A stretch of DNA of 64,000 nucleotides from positions 14,094,981-14,158,980 of the forward strand of contig OX579640.1 in the NCBI GenBank assembly GCA_951230915.1. Direction: 5' to 3'. This stretch comes from Antitrichia curtipendula. Lineage: Eukaryota; Streptophyta; Bryopsida; Hypnales; Leucodontaceae. Every line of letters starts with the position of its first letter. Within the stretch, counting starts at the first letter, position 1. The position numbers and the translations under genes were made by a program. The notes below the pieces were generated by a model. The model searched no databases. It was not told the origin of the DNA and was given only the letters and a program-made list of their open reading frames with translations. Shown here in pieces: positions 25,769 through 38,817 of the stretch.

Positions 25769-26089
25769 TTGGTATATAAATAAGTATTTTAACAAAGTGC
25801 ACTAGTTTTTGTAGATTCTCTTGGACAAAGTAGGTTGACAATACTATGCATTTGCTCCAATAATTTGAGAATCAAATTGACAAAGATTTATAGGCATTCT
25901 TCAAAATATTATTATATAGATAATATATAATTATAATTATTAACAATCTACTTTTATGCAAATTTCGACAAAATTCAAAATTTTCATAAATGTGCCATTA
26001 TTCATGATCCCTTAGACTTTTTAACATTAAGAATAATATTGCAACTTTTAAATAATTGTTTTGATCCAAAACAATTCAATTATTAGGTA

Positions 26090-26967
26090 TTACTTGTAAA
26101 GGACCAAACTGCGTTTTTTAGCAATATAACAATTTGGGGCAGCTTGCTATAAATGGAATTTTTATTTTCTTTCTTTGAAATGTTCACACAACATGTGGAC
26201 AAGGTTTTTCTTTATAGTCCAACAATTTTCATAACTCTTGCTATATGATTAAAAATTATTGTATGATATGTAGTTCTTTTTCTAAACCTAGCAATCTGAG
26301 CAAATTTTTAAAAAATCACTTTTTTCAAAATAATTTTTTTTTTCTAGATTTATATACATGTGGAAAGCTCTGAATCATTTTATTGAATTAATGAGATGAA
26401 AGTTATGAGGAGTTCTAGTTTGGAGATAGTTATAGAATCTCTACTCTAAAATAAACTTTGCAGTCCTTTATTTAACTCAATTTTCAATATTTTTTGAAAA
26501 GAATAAAATCATAAGATGTAGATTGTTTATTACAACATTACAAGCATTGGATGGACATTTTTTTATTCCATGATTAAATTCTTAACAATTTAGTCTTGAA
26601 TCATTCTCTACTTCTTTATAATTATTATATTTTTCCTATACGTTGTACAATTCCAAATGATCTGAAAGTTTTCAAGCATAGAGTCAACTTGCCTTGAAGA
26701 ATGAATCCAAAGAAGCACCACCATTTGGGACAATTTTTTAATACAAATGTGACCTTTTGAAGTGTAGTTGCCGTGTTTTTTCACGGGGCAAACGCTAATA
26801 TCTTGCAATCCGCAACGTGGAAATTTTTTCCACATCTTCTCAAGCTAGATTACTAGAAGATTACATGTGTCTAAAATGTGTGTTTTTCTAAAATTTGGTA
26901 CTTGTACTTGAAATGGCAATTTTGGAGTGTTGCTCATAAAACACAGTCAAAGAAATTTTGGAATTAA
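26090..26967 (+). mobile_element. TTAA-type MITE, family A copy 2 (degenerate)
   Basis: It is closely similar along its length to 8732-9667: GTAAAGGACCAAACTGCGTT at the left, GGGGCAGCTTGCTAT, and CAAATGATCTGAAAGTTTTC near the right. Both terminal CCCC/GGGG blocks are eroded; GGAATTAA remains at the right. The shared minus-strand frame [17 protein letters not shown] and its equivalent reflect common descent of the element, not a real protein. Confidence 0.65.
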
Positions 26968-27712
26968 CTTTTGATAATTTAGTAAATTCTCTTACAAGTA
27001 CAAATGTACACTAAGTTATAATACACGATTTATATTCTAAAATAGACTACAATACTTGCACTTTTCAATATAGTTGTAAAGTTAAAGTAATACGTTCTTA
27101 AAGCGATCATTTAAGGGTTTTCATAGGCTTCCATAGACAAAAATATTTTTAGATCAATTTTTAGAGAAAGAAAAATAGATGTGGAATCTAACACAAGTGG
27201 TTTAATTTGTATTTTTCCAAGCATTTTTGAATTACTTATAAATTTTCAAAGATTTAGGGAATAGGAACCTATTTGTGAACATAGGTCTTCTAAAATCAGT
27301 CCACTTACAACTTGTAAAGAGATATGCTGAAATCAGAGATAATGGTTGGCTCTTGCAATAGAAAAACATTTTTTCCTCAATGCATTCAATTGCTAAACTG
27401 GTCCATTTAAGGATCACCTCCTCTCCATTCTCCACCTAAAAATAGGGGCGGTTTGAAGAAGATGGGCGCTTTTAGAGCACACTATCTTGGTGGTGTTAAT
27501 TCACTCCACTTCAAATCTACAAAAAGTTTCTAGCTATATATGTAATTATGCATCATGTTTCATAAACTCTTCAAAGATGTACAATAGACAATACAATTGT
27601 CATATATATATTTGGTCTAAAGTAATAGAGGCTTATGGTGTTTCTCGAAGAAATGGCCCCAATTTTTGATAGGTTTGTATGTTATAAAACATTTGAAGTC
27701 ATATTTATTCTA
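26968..27712. other. AT-rich spacer, nothing recognised
   Basis: It contains only short frames without protein character. No inverted repeats or gene signals stood out. Confidence 0.4.
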
Positions 27713-27933
27713 AACCTTAAATGACGAGCTAGTCACCGTGGAAATCATCTATTTTGGTAAAGTGTGAATTGTTGACTCAAAAAATGCAAAAGTATTCATT
27801 AAAAGACAAACTATTGTAGAAGACCTTCCCTTTTTACACAAAATTTGGAGGATGAATAGTTAGACTTCTGTCCTGCATGGAGAGATTCTTTGTCATTCAT
27901 TGGCCAAAAAATGTCTTTTGCATTGCTTATGGG
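27713..27933 (+). mobile_element. TTAA-type MITE, family B copy 1
   Basis: This roughly 220-bp repeat runs from ACCTTAAATGACGAGCTAG to GCTTATGGG, with TTAA at 27934-27937. It matches 47682-47895 and 61577-61794 directly and 63614-63837 in reverse. Shared landmarks are GTGGAAATCAT, GACCTTCCC then CACAAAATTTGGAGGATG, and GATTCTTTGTCATTCATTGG. The left TTAA is degenerate. Confidence 0.65.
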
Positions 27934-27937
27934 TTAA

Positions 27938-29653
27938 AGCTTAGAGGTATTGCATTTAACTTAGTTCTCTTCATTTTTGGCACTTACAATGAAATATTCA
28001 TCATGGACACATTAAAAATTGAATATCTTGCCATACTAATAGAAGATACTTTTAGAATTGGGGAGTTTTTATTTTTTAATAAGCTCTATGTTAGTATTTC
28101 ACTATTTTGCATACATGATATTTATACTTAGATAAGTAGTGAGGGAGTTAATTCTACTCCTTTTATTTCAAATTGTGTGAAATACACAAATTCAAAAGCA
28201 TATCATTGCTCTAAAATTAATGTGGACTATGGTGTCTAAAATTCAACAAAAAATTTGCTAACAAATAATTAGTGTGTATGAAATGAAAATCCAATTCCTT
28301 TTTGGACTTTTGAGATTTTTATGAATTATGAAGTTGCTCATAGAGAATTTTTGTGCTGTTCCTGAAAGGAACATAGTAGAAGAAATGTGCCTACATTGGT
28401 GGATATTTTGAAAACTTGTTTACTATGTTCCTTGCAATCTACCAATTTTAAAAACATTATTTTTATAGTTAATTCATTTACATGCATAATCCTGCATACA
28501 ACCAGTCAATTCTCTCAGAAAGCACAATCCATTCATTTTCACAATGATGGGAATTCTCTTACCACAATACCTCATTAATTTATTAAACAATTACTTTGCC
28601 ATTACATCTAGATAGCAAGCAAAAAACTATACTATAAAGTGAAATAAAAAATGTCATGATGAAGTTATTAAGTATAATTATAAAATTGATTGCTTTTGAA
28701 ATTATGTTCCTAATGACCTTTTATTACAACCCAAAAAATAGTGTAATTTCTCAACAATCAAAACTAGGTTGTGTTTTGTTTATAGAAAGTAATAGATGTG
28801 TGAGGAAAACCCATGCCTATAAAAAGTAAATATAAACTCAATTGATATTCTTTAGTGGTTTCACCTATTGAATACACTTTCTTCCCACTAAAGTGTTTCA
28901 TTGTGAAGAATATAAAAAATTACACAAATGTTTGGTGTATCTTAAACTCTTTCTTGTTGAATAGAGTATTCAAGTGCATTGGAAAAAAAAGTATGCAAGA
29001 TTTTTTTAATTTACAATTTGATGGTTTGATCAAATCCTTTAATAGTCAATTATCTTCACAAGTAAAATCATTGACTTGGAGAATTCTACCAATACCAACT
29101 TTGTACTATTATCAATTCACTAACCATCAACACCATAATTTATCAATATTGATATTTTAACATCCTATCCACTTTATTGTGACCTATTCAAAGATTCATA
29201 GTTGCCTTTATATATCTAACATGAAATGTATCAAAATTGTGCTTGTTTGATAACACCAAGAGAGACATCCAACTTTGACACCTGCAAAATTTGTAATGGT
29301 AGAGCAAAATGATCTACTTTGAATAGTAAGGTGAAGTATTATTTAAAGTCAAGATTAGAAAGATTAAAAGTTGTATATTATCAATTGAAAACAAAAAATG
29401 CAAATACCATTAAAACTAAAAATCAAATATATTCTACACACAAAGTGAAGACATAGAGGCCTCTATTAGAACATTGTGAGTATAGGGAGACTTCATCAAG
29501 AATCATTAGAGAAGGTTTTTATGATATTGTCTAAAAGTTTTTGAAATAATCTAATTTTATTCAAAATTATTCATTTAAATTCAAAAATAAATTCAAAAAA
29601 TGATATGCAAAAAAAACATTAAAAGAAGTCTCAACAATAGACCTTAATATGGG
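27938..29653. other. AT-rich spacer left of the ATPase pseudogene
   Basis: No gene is recognised. The frames at 28387-28578 and 28855-29160 have no recognisable features. The part nearest 29653 may be a former 3' UTR of the ATPase pseudogene. Confidence 0.4.
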
Positions 29654-32600
29654 TTATTCCATAGATGGGTGAAGGTGTCGTATTGAATTAAGTGTTGGCA
29701 AGTCCATACCACTTGCCAAGAGCTTCAACAAAAGGTGCCTTAGAGTGTTTTTCATGGGCACTACCTCAATGCATTCTTTCTCCAACAATATTTTCTTGTT
29801 TTGATTTGGAATATTTAATGTCTTAGGCAATACTAATGGTTTGGTATCCACTTCATAAGATTTGTTTGTAATAGTATTCATACCTTTGAGACTAGGCAAT
29901 ACTACAAATGTAGATGCTTGCTTTCCAAAGACATCCATGCCATTATTTTTCTTTTTAGTATCCAACTCCAATAGAATTGAAGTGGTTTCCAATTCATTTA
30001 TAGTGTCTTCTGGAACAATATTTCTAGTAGAGTTGAAGAGACTAGGTACAAATAGTAGACTCCAATTCTAAACCTCCTATTGCTTGTAACTTCATTGCAA
30101 GTATTTCAAGTGAAGAAAGTATAGCTAAACCATTGGGGCTTGTATTTTCATGTGATTTAGGGGATTCCATTTTAGATTCTTTACCATCAATGTCTAGATT
30201 TGTAAACCCAGCCTTCCTCCAAGCACTTTCGTTAAGAGGAAATCCATGAGGAAATCTTTTGCCCCCTTCAACATCAATAGAATGATCTATCTGACAAGAA
30301 TGTTGTTTATGAAGTGAAGTGATCATCAAGTAAATGATATTCAGTTGAAGAATGGTCATGCTCAAAGTTCTCTAGGATATTTTCTTCTTTTGAATGTTTT
30401 CTATTGATTTTTTTGAGGTCTCTTGTCTCTAAACTAGGTAAAATAGTTTTGTCTAATTGTGAAGAACACATCAAATTTGGTACCCTTGGTGCATGCTCCA
30501 TAAGTGGAATGCATATTAGAGTACAAACTTCTATAAAAGACATCAATTTTTCTTTGTCAACATTGAGTTGTGCATCCTTTCCTTTGATTTGTGCTCCACA
30601 AAACACCCCCTTGACACCTTTTGGCTCATTTGTTAAGCTAGAACAACAAGAAGTGGGCATGTTGAAATCAACATGTTTTGAAGTAATACTTGGATAATCT
30701 AGTAACTTGTTTTTATCCAATTTATTGAGGTTGTTGTGATGAGAATGTCCATAACACTTTTTCAACCAAGAAAATTTGTTTCTACGAGCATGAATGAATG
30801 GACCCATGTTCAAGGTTTCATCACAAAGATCCACCAACCGACCTTCAACATTAATCATATTCAAAACAGGTTTAGAGCAACATTTGTCTTCTTTTCCATG
30901 ACCTAAAAGATAATGGATGGTTGCATTCTTCAACTTTTTTATTGCAGTAGAACATTGGTGATTACATGACTTGTGTTTGAGAAGTCGCATGGAGTTACAT
31001 CTGCCATAATCGCGGTCCAAAGTGATGCATAACCACTAGCTGCAAGCCCAATAATTGCAATCTTTGTCACAAAAGACATAATCACATTCTAGCCAATTAT
31101 GCCAATTATGCCCCAACTGCACAACAATGGCCAGATTATGAAGGTCACTAGTTATAAGGGCCACATTGGCTGTTTCCATTGCCATTGTCGACCTTGCAAC
31201 TCCCATCGCAATTCTAACATTTGCAGCGGCTAGAGCAGGAGCGTCATTTATACCGTCTTCTACCATGGCTGTTGTCCCTGACTTTTTAAGTTCTTGTAGG
31301 ATGTGCACTTTGTCTTTCGGAAGCAATTGAGCATGTACTTCAATGTCTCCAATCTATGAGTAATTAATTGCATCATTAGTAAAAAAATATTCATTGTAAA
31401 TGTATAATAACTTATCTCAGAGCAACTAGTTTTCAAAAAAAAAATGAAAATTGTTTTAGTATAGGACCAAAATGGTCCATAGTTTATTTCAATTTTGAAC
31501 AATATATTATAAATTTTTTTTGAGTAAGCCCATCCCTAGCATTCATCTTTTATTTTAATTTTGAATTCTACGATTAAGTGTACATATGCTTAAAATTGCA
31601 TTTAATGACATTAAAAGCTCAAGCATATGTTATTTGATTACATTTAGTTTCATCCAACTTTCAGTGTTATTTAAAAAATAAAATGAAATTTACTCACCAA
31701 ATTAATTGCAATCTTGCAAATCAAATTGAACATTCAATCTTGAAACTCTTAAGTCAATTGTTTGTATAGCTATTTTTACTTATTTTTTAATAATTCAAAA
31801 AAGGGTGAAATTCAAATTTGATTCATTTGATTAGAGTTTTGGGTCATAATCCAACAACACTAAAAAATGATAATATTTGATAATCATATTTGACAAATTA
31901 CCAATAGAACAAATCAATAACCTTTTCATATCGCCTTTTTATGCACAAACGAGACTGCAGATGCGCTATTGCCTGTCAGCATAACAACTCTAATTCCTAG
32001 TTTTTGTCAAAAATGCAAGATATCTACAAATTCATAAATTTTGAAAACACACAATTCAAATTAGAAAGCTCATTTAGTTGTTTGATATGTTGCTTTCGTA
32101 TTTGTTGTAGAGATAGATAGTATTAGAAGATCAAGAAAAAAAACTTATCCAGTTTTTTAAAGGTCTAGATTGATGTTCTAATAAATAGTGACTTTATAAA
32201 ATTTATGAATTGATTGATAGTTGATAATAACCTTTAAGTTGTGAATAGCTTCAATAACCTCAACTCGAAGTTGATCATCAACACTATAGATACCAACAGC
32301 CACTTTATCTACCCCAATCCAACCTACTGTTGCACCTTGTCATTTGTTGTACAACATGAAGTTATGCACCCAACCATACCATATTAACCAATATAACATC
32401 TATATTACTTACAAAAAAATCTCATGACATTTATGTCTAATAGATTACCAAATTTTGATATCATCTTAAGCTTAGCATTTAACAATCAAGATAGAAGGTC
32501 AACTTGGGGATCGATCCTAATATAAACTCTAATATACTATCCATGGCTTTATCTTTGCTTATTCCTTAATCCTTTATAGGTCATGGATAGTCCAAATTTT

Positions 32601-35600
32601 CAAAATTGATAAGATTTTTTTACAAAATAAAACTTGGAATATTTAGTTTAAAGAAAATTTCCAATTTTATTTTGTAATAGATGATTAATATATTTTATTC
32701 ATTCAATTATAACTTAAATTGCTATACTCAATCATTGACCAATATTTTTCTATAAAGTTTGAATCAATGATTGAAATTTCTTTTTGACTTTGATTGTAAA
32801 ATAAACTTTTGAAATTTGTAGAAGAATTTTTTTTCTTAAAGTTCAAAATATTGAGGTCTATTTATGATGATTTAAAAGATAAAATAAAATAATCCAAGTC
32901 ATTTTTTGAACTTGAAACAAAACTTTTTGTAGTCCACATACTTGTAACATTTGAGTTGTCAAATTTTTGCAAAGAAAGTTCTAAATATTTGTATCAAACA
33001 AGTATAAAAGAACTAATACAAGAATCTACAAACATTTAGATGGATAAAAAAAAAGACTTTGTATACACAAAACATGTTTGACTTCATAGATTTTTCAAAA
33101 TTTGAATGCTTGGTCCTTACGGGCTTAGTATAATCTGATCAAATTGATTGAATGAAGAAAACCATCTAGTACATTTAAAAAGATGAATATAAAGAAACTT
33201 AATTTGAACCATGTATTCAAAACTCTTCACAATTGCAATATTACTCAAAATAATATTGAACAAGAATGGAAAGAGTGGACCAATTTTATTTCGATTTTTT
33301 AAGTTAATATTCTAGCCTACAACATAAAATGACCAAATATCTTTCTTCCATCCAAGACGATTGGCCATGCAAGCATTCCCTATATGAATGGTGTGGCCAT
33401 GTACATTTGTTGCAACTCCTTCACCTACAAGCACCTCAAAATTTGTCACCTATTCCGCAGGCTTTACACCATGGAGTTTGGCAAAATTTACCAAAGCTAA
33501 TGCCATTGGATGGCTTGCTTTATTTTCCACAGATGCAACCCTGCATTGCAATTAATCCCAAAAATAAAAAAATTTACTGAAGATAAAGCTACACTGTTAT
33601 ATTGCTTCCAACTAAAGATCACTGTAAAATGTTTTTTTAAGTCTTTTAGATTTCAAACATCTAGTATGGTTATGTCTACATTGTCTAAATTTATTTGAGT
33701 TTGAGACACAAAATTGCAATATGCATTTATGAGCTTGTTGGGTTTGATTTATTGCCAATAATGTACATATAATTTTTTTGAAAAGAAAAAAGATCAATGT
33801 GCAATATATATACCAATATAAGATATGATGGATATCTGAACCATTATCCAATCCTAATACATTTATAACGCAAAAATGACCTTCAGATAATCTCCCAGTC
33901 TTATCTAAAGCCACAACTTTAAGCCTTCCAAGAACCTCTAGGAAGTTTCCACCTTTTACAAGCAATCCTAACCTTGCGGCTTGTGCAATGCCACAAGTTG
34001 TAACTACAGGAGTTGATATAACTAGTGCACAAGGGCATGCAACTACAAGTAGCACTAGAGCAAAGTAAAGCTAATGTCGATGTTGATGAATATGAAGTGT
34101 CCAAGGCACCACAACTATGATTATAGTTGCTATAACAATTCCTACGTACAATAGATATTAAAGCTATTAGATTTTCAAGTTGAAGATGAAGTAGGCAATA
34201 ATGTATCATATATGCAACATTTTGAAAGAAATGTCATCATTAATTTTGATTTGAGACTCCAAAGGATAAAAATCTATAAGAATGATTTGAACCAACACTT
34301 CATAGTTATCATTTAATATTGATCCTCTAAATAATTATAAATTGTGGAGGTGACTCATTGCATCAATGTGATTCATACCTGGAGTGTAATATTTGGCTAT
34401 TTTCTCCACAATAGTCATGTGCCCTACACATGTCCATTATATTTTGTTATTTATTTATACATTTAGCTCTTCAAAACACAACAAAAGAACTTATAATTAT
34501 AATGTTTTCTTTTGTTCATTACTATTAATTTGGACTAAGAATTGTCAAAGTTTTATTTGAAATTTTACTACAATGGGTGAATGCAAGAAAGACTAGTACT
34601 ATTTTTTGTCACACTTGACGTGTCGGACTTGTTATCGGCTATAACTTTTGAAGAATGAATCCAATTAACTTGAAATTTTTTTTGGAGATGGCCAACATGA
34701 TCTTGTTTAGATCCCTTATTTTTCAAAAATATTTAAAAATAATTTTATATTTAAATTTAAATTTAGCTAATTTGTCACACTTTGCAGTTTAGGGGTTTTT
34801 AGTACTGGGGAGAATCCAAACTTAATGATCTAGATCTGAAATTTCTATGGTCTATTCCCATAGTAGGAAGTCATGTATCTACCAAAGTAAATTTAAAAAT
34901 ATTTTATTTTATGCCCTCCACATATGTGCAAACAGGGCTCCCTTGCACGCGCAGTTCTGAACATTCAAAATTGTTTCAAAATCATTTTTTTGGTGAAATG
35001 TCTTTCCTATAAATTCCTCCCAAATGGACAATTTTTAATTTCCTTAAAAATTGTTTTTCCTATTTTTTACAAATTAAAATGTGAAAGTACCTATTTTCAT
35101 GAGATTTTGCACTTTTTCAGTTCTCCTACTTAGAGAATTTTTCTATGGTTTTCCTTCCTAGGGTAACTTCTTCTTAAAGGTGTATACATTGAACAGATTT
35201 TTCAGATTTTTTAAAAATTGTTTTTCTAATTATACAGTACTCCCAAAAAAAACATGAGTACTGTGGAAAACGCTACGCAAAGTGGACGGTCTTTCTTGCA
35301 TTCACCCCAATGAAGGAAGTGTAAGTCCACAAATTCTAGATGCAAGTATGCTCCTATAAATATGTAAGTATGCTCCTATAAATTCTACCATAAAGTATGT
35401 AAGTATGTAAGTAAGTATGCTCCTATAAATTCTACCATAACATTATATATACCAATCTTGAAGGGGATAGTTTTGTTTTTTCCTATAGCTTCTAACTTTT
35501 AACAACCTCTTAAATTTTTTAGAGACAAAGCTTATTGATGCATAATAATTGTTCATGAGTCCATTTATCTCAATCATTTAGTATAAATTGGGGACTTGGA

Positions 35601-38600
35601 CATCTTAGAGAAGCAAATTCATCATAACCAAGTTTTCAAGAAGGGAATGACAGACTCCAATTCATTCTCTTATGTACTATTAACTTAGCTAAATAAAATT
35701 CATTTACAAGTGCTTAGAATCTTGAATACATGTATGTAGAGCAAAAATACTGTATCTTTTAAGTAAGAAAAAAGACTACGAAGAGTTTTTTAAAAACAAA
35801 AAGATTATCATGAAAATGAAGTATAACAAAACCAAGAAAAATTAAATTTTACATACCTGATATGTTGATAGTTCCCGCCCACACATTTGTGCCTTCATCT
35901 TTTTCAATTGGCATAGATTCTCCAATCAAACTACTTTTATCTACACTACATTTTTCGGATGTTACAATTCCATCAATTGGAACCATTTTCTCCAGCTTTT
36001 ACAGCTAAAAAAGTTCCAACTTTTACCTCTTCTAAATGCACACGCATTCCACTACTAAAAAGAGTTGCACATTGAGGAGCAAGGTCTACCACAACAGCTA
36101 TTGCAGCTTGAGCCTACATCAAACTAAAATAATTAATTTATAACATACCTTCAAATTTATAATTTAAGATTTCATGCCTTTACAATAGTAGAGTTTTTTT
36201 ATTCACAATAAAATGAATGTGTTGTCAACATTATGCATACAATAATACTATGAAATGTCATATCACTAGTAGGACATTTTGGTTTGAAGATTCAAAATAA
36301 AATACCTTATCAATCACTTGAACTAGACTCAAGCCAATTTGCTAGAGTGAATAAAAATGAAATGGATCCAATTTCTAAGTAATCGCCCAAACCAATAGCA
36401 CTTTAAACTATAGCAAGATGTTCAAACTATAAATCTCTAATAAAATCTTAATTTTGATGATAACAATAAACCAAGATACTTAATTTTTAGTTAAGTGATG
36501 AGATGATACAAAAAATTTAAACTTACATCTATTTTTATTACTCATAGGTGAGCTTGATGTACAAGTTTAAAGAAGGAATTATGAACATTTTACGTAAATT
36601 ACCAAGCAACAATAAGCACTTCACTAAACAATGACAATATCATTAAAGAAAATTTGGGGCCTCTATACATATGGCCATTTAACTTTTGGTAGTAGTGCAA
36701 TATAGGGAATTAAAAAATTAATTTTTTGTTGAAAAAAAATTAAAATATTAAAAATTGTCAATTTGACATAGCACCTAAAGCAATTATGTGGTACGTGATT
36801 TTAAATATTTCTTTGTATTTCTTTTTGTATTTGTACTGCTACCAAAAGTCCAATGTTCCTATAGAGGCTCTAAATTTTCTCTAATGATTATATCTTTAGG
36901 ACGTATGATTCAAAAAAATGATATTTAGAAAACAATCAATCTAATCACCTGCTATAAGCACTAGAATGTTGATATCAAGGATGAAGCTTTGCATTGTTGC
37001 TATACTTTGAAGGACCAAGGGAGGTATGCCAACACCCACTGATCTTAAAGCCATCCATCTTACTTGATAATAAAGGTATTAAAAGAATGACACTCCCAAA
37101 AGGATGCCTAAGATAATGGTCCACGGAGATGGCCACTTTCTACTAGCCTTCCATTGTCCCCTTTGGTGTACATTTGCAACCATCCTTGCATCATTCAATG
37201 CCTTCACTATTGTACACATATTAATATGAACAAATTAGCACCACGTAAGATAATTTATGACCATCTTCAAAGGACAAAGGAGTATCTATGCAATCATTCA
37301 AATCAATTGTTGTTCAAACATAGTATCATGAATATATAAAAGCTGCATATAATGTAATGAACACTAACTAAGTTGGATAGATGAGGCCAAAGGTTGATCA
37401 TGTAGGATAGTCATAGTCTTAGAGGTGACATTTACATATACTTCCTCCACTCCAGGAATGGACTCTAGTAGTTTTTAATGAGAGAAACTTCAATAAGGCA
37501 ACAAATACCCATAACATCAGTAGTGGTCTTGCCCAGCCCTGTGTTTATAGAGGCTTTTGGAATTATTACTTTAGTATCATGGTAGAAAGTTTTATCTTTT
37601 TTAGAACAACATTCAGAGCCTGGATTAGATATGTTGTTGGCTTACATTTAGATTTGTAAAAATGATGATTTGTTGCTTTCTTTTTGGATTTTTTTTCATT
37701 ATAATTTACTTGGGGTGATGCCTCTAAACTTAGTAAACTCTCATATCCTTGTCGTTTGGGGCTCTCATAACTGAAAATGTCAAGTAATTGCTTGGGGCGG
37801 CGTATGAGCTTGCCAAGGGTTTCACCAACCTTAACTAGACGCCCATGCTCAATAAACTTCTCTAATCCTCCAATTTCATTCTTTTGTGCATGGCTAAGCA
37901 TATATGAGCCATCCCTAAGAGGAACAAGGCAATCAAAGTGGTCTCCATGTGCAATTAGGTCATGGTCACAAGTCTTAGTGTCATTGTGATGGTCAATTTC
38001 ATTTTGTACAAGCTTGCAAAAAGACCCTGACACATCTCAAAGAATTGGCAATGTGCAACCAACATCTTCCAAACACTACAAAATCATACAAATGTTGTTT
38101 TTTGGTCACTTTAAAATCTTACAAGTACTATTTAACATTCAATGTTCAACAAACATGTTTACAATAATATAAAAAAACTACTTTTGATTGTGATGCAATT
38201 ATCAATTTTTTATTATTAATCATTTTTTATCAAATGCAATTGACACAATCATCTAAATTGATGTGCCCTATAAGAGCATGTGACACTAGTTATACTATTT
38301 GTAATAAACTTGAACTATTACATACTTAAATACTACTATATCATACAAAAATTTCAAAAAATAAGTTTGTAGCAATTCTAAATTGACAACTTCATCAATT
38401 AGACAATCAATGGAATCAATTGTCTATTATTCTATAAGTAAATAGTATTCTTTGGAAATGAATGTTGACTAATTTAAACCATAATTACATACATTAGCAA
38501 GTTCTAAAGAACTATTATATTAAACAAATCTACTTTGCAATTTTATTGCGATGGTACTAATTTATGAATTGTTTTTTAAGCTAAATATTGAATAAATACA

Positions 38601-38817
38601 TACCTGCTCTAAGAAGATGTCTTAAGTGGTTTCTCTATGATGTACATGTACATGTACATGGTCAATCTCTTGAAGGCAACAAAGAGCAAGGGGGTCCAAG
38701 CTAGCTTGGAGATCTTTTCGATGATCAAGTACACATAGCTTGGCAACCATAGTGATAGTGCTAAACTGAGGCGGCATTGATAAGTATACAAAGCGTCCAT
38801 TCTCCAAACCATGTATT
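29654..38817 (-). pseudogene. Broken Zn/Cd P1B-type ATPase (HMA2/3/4-like)
   Basis: The intact family pumps Zn2+/Cd2+ out of the cytosol. Recognisable blocks, in order: N-terminal His-rich parts (38817-38604, 38035-37566), HMA metal domain with GICCLIEV (37530-37377), first membrane segments (37203-36949), A domain (about 36110-35860), ACPC ion motif and DKTG (about 34140-33800), N domain with ASHPMA (33545-33330), P domain (32340-32230, 32015-31935, 31345-31010), and a Cys/His-rich tail (31000-29654). Lesions: TAA at 38622-38624 and 37079-37081, TAG at 33450-33452, a probable TAG at 34071-34073, frameshifts near 37466, 35987, 31110, 31005 and 30310. Motifs are also hit: TGES reads IGES, DKTGT reads DKTGR, TGD reads TGN, GDG..ND reads EDG..ND. 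Exon structure is kept, so this is a decayed gene, not a processed copy. Confidence 0.88.
35343..35441. repeat. Short tandem repeat inside the ATPase pseudogene intron
   Basis: The unit AAGTATGCTCCTATAAAT occurs three times. The last two copies are extended with TCTACCATAA and separated by GTATGTAAGTATGTAAG. It lies between the A-domain and the ACPC blocks. Confidence 0.7.

Noticed and set aside
34071..34073. TAG treated as a certain nonsense codon in the ATPase pseudogene
   Set aside because: It stands where Trp is expected (H-W-L-Y-F-A-L), but the AG could also be a splice acceptor, so it is counted only as probable.
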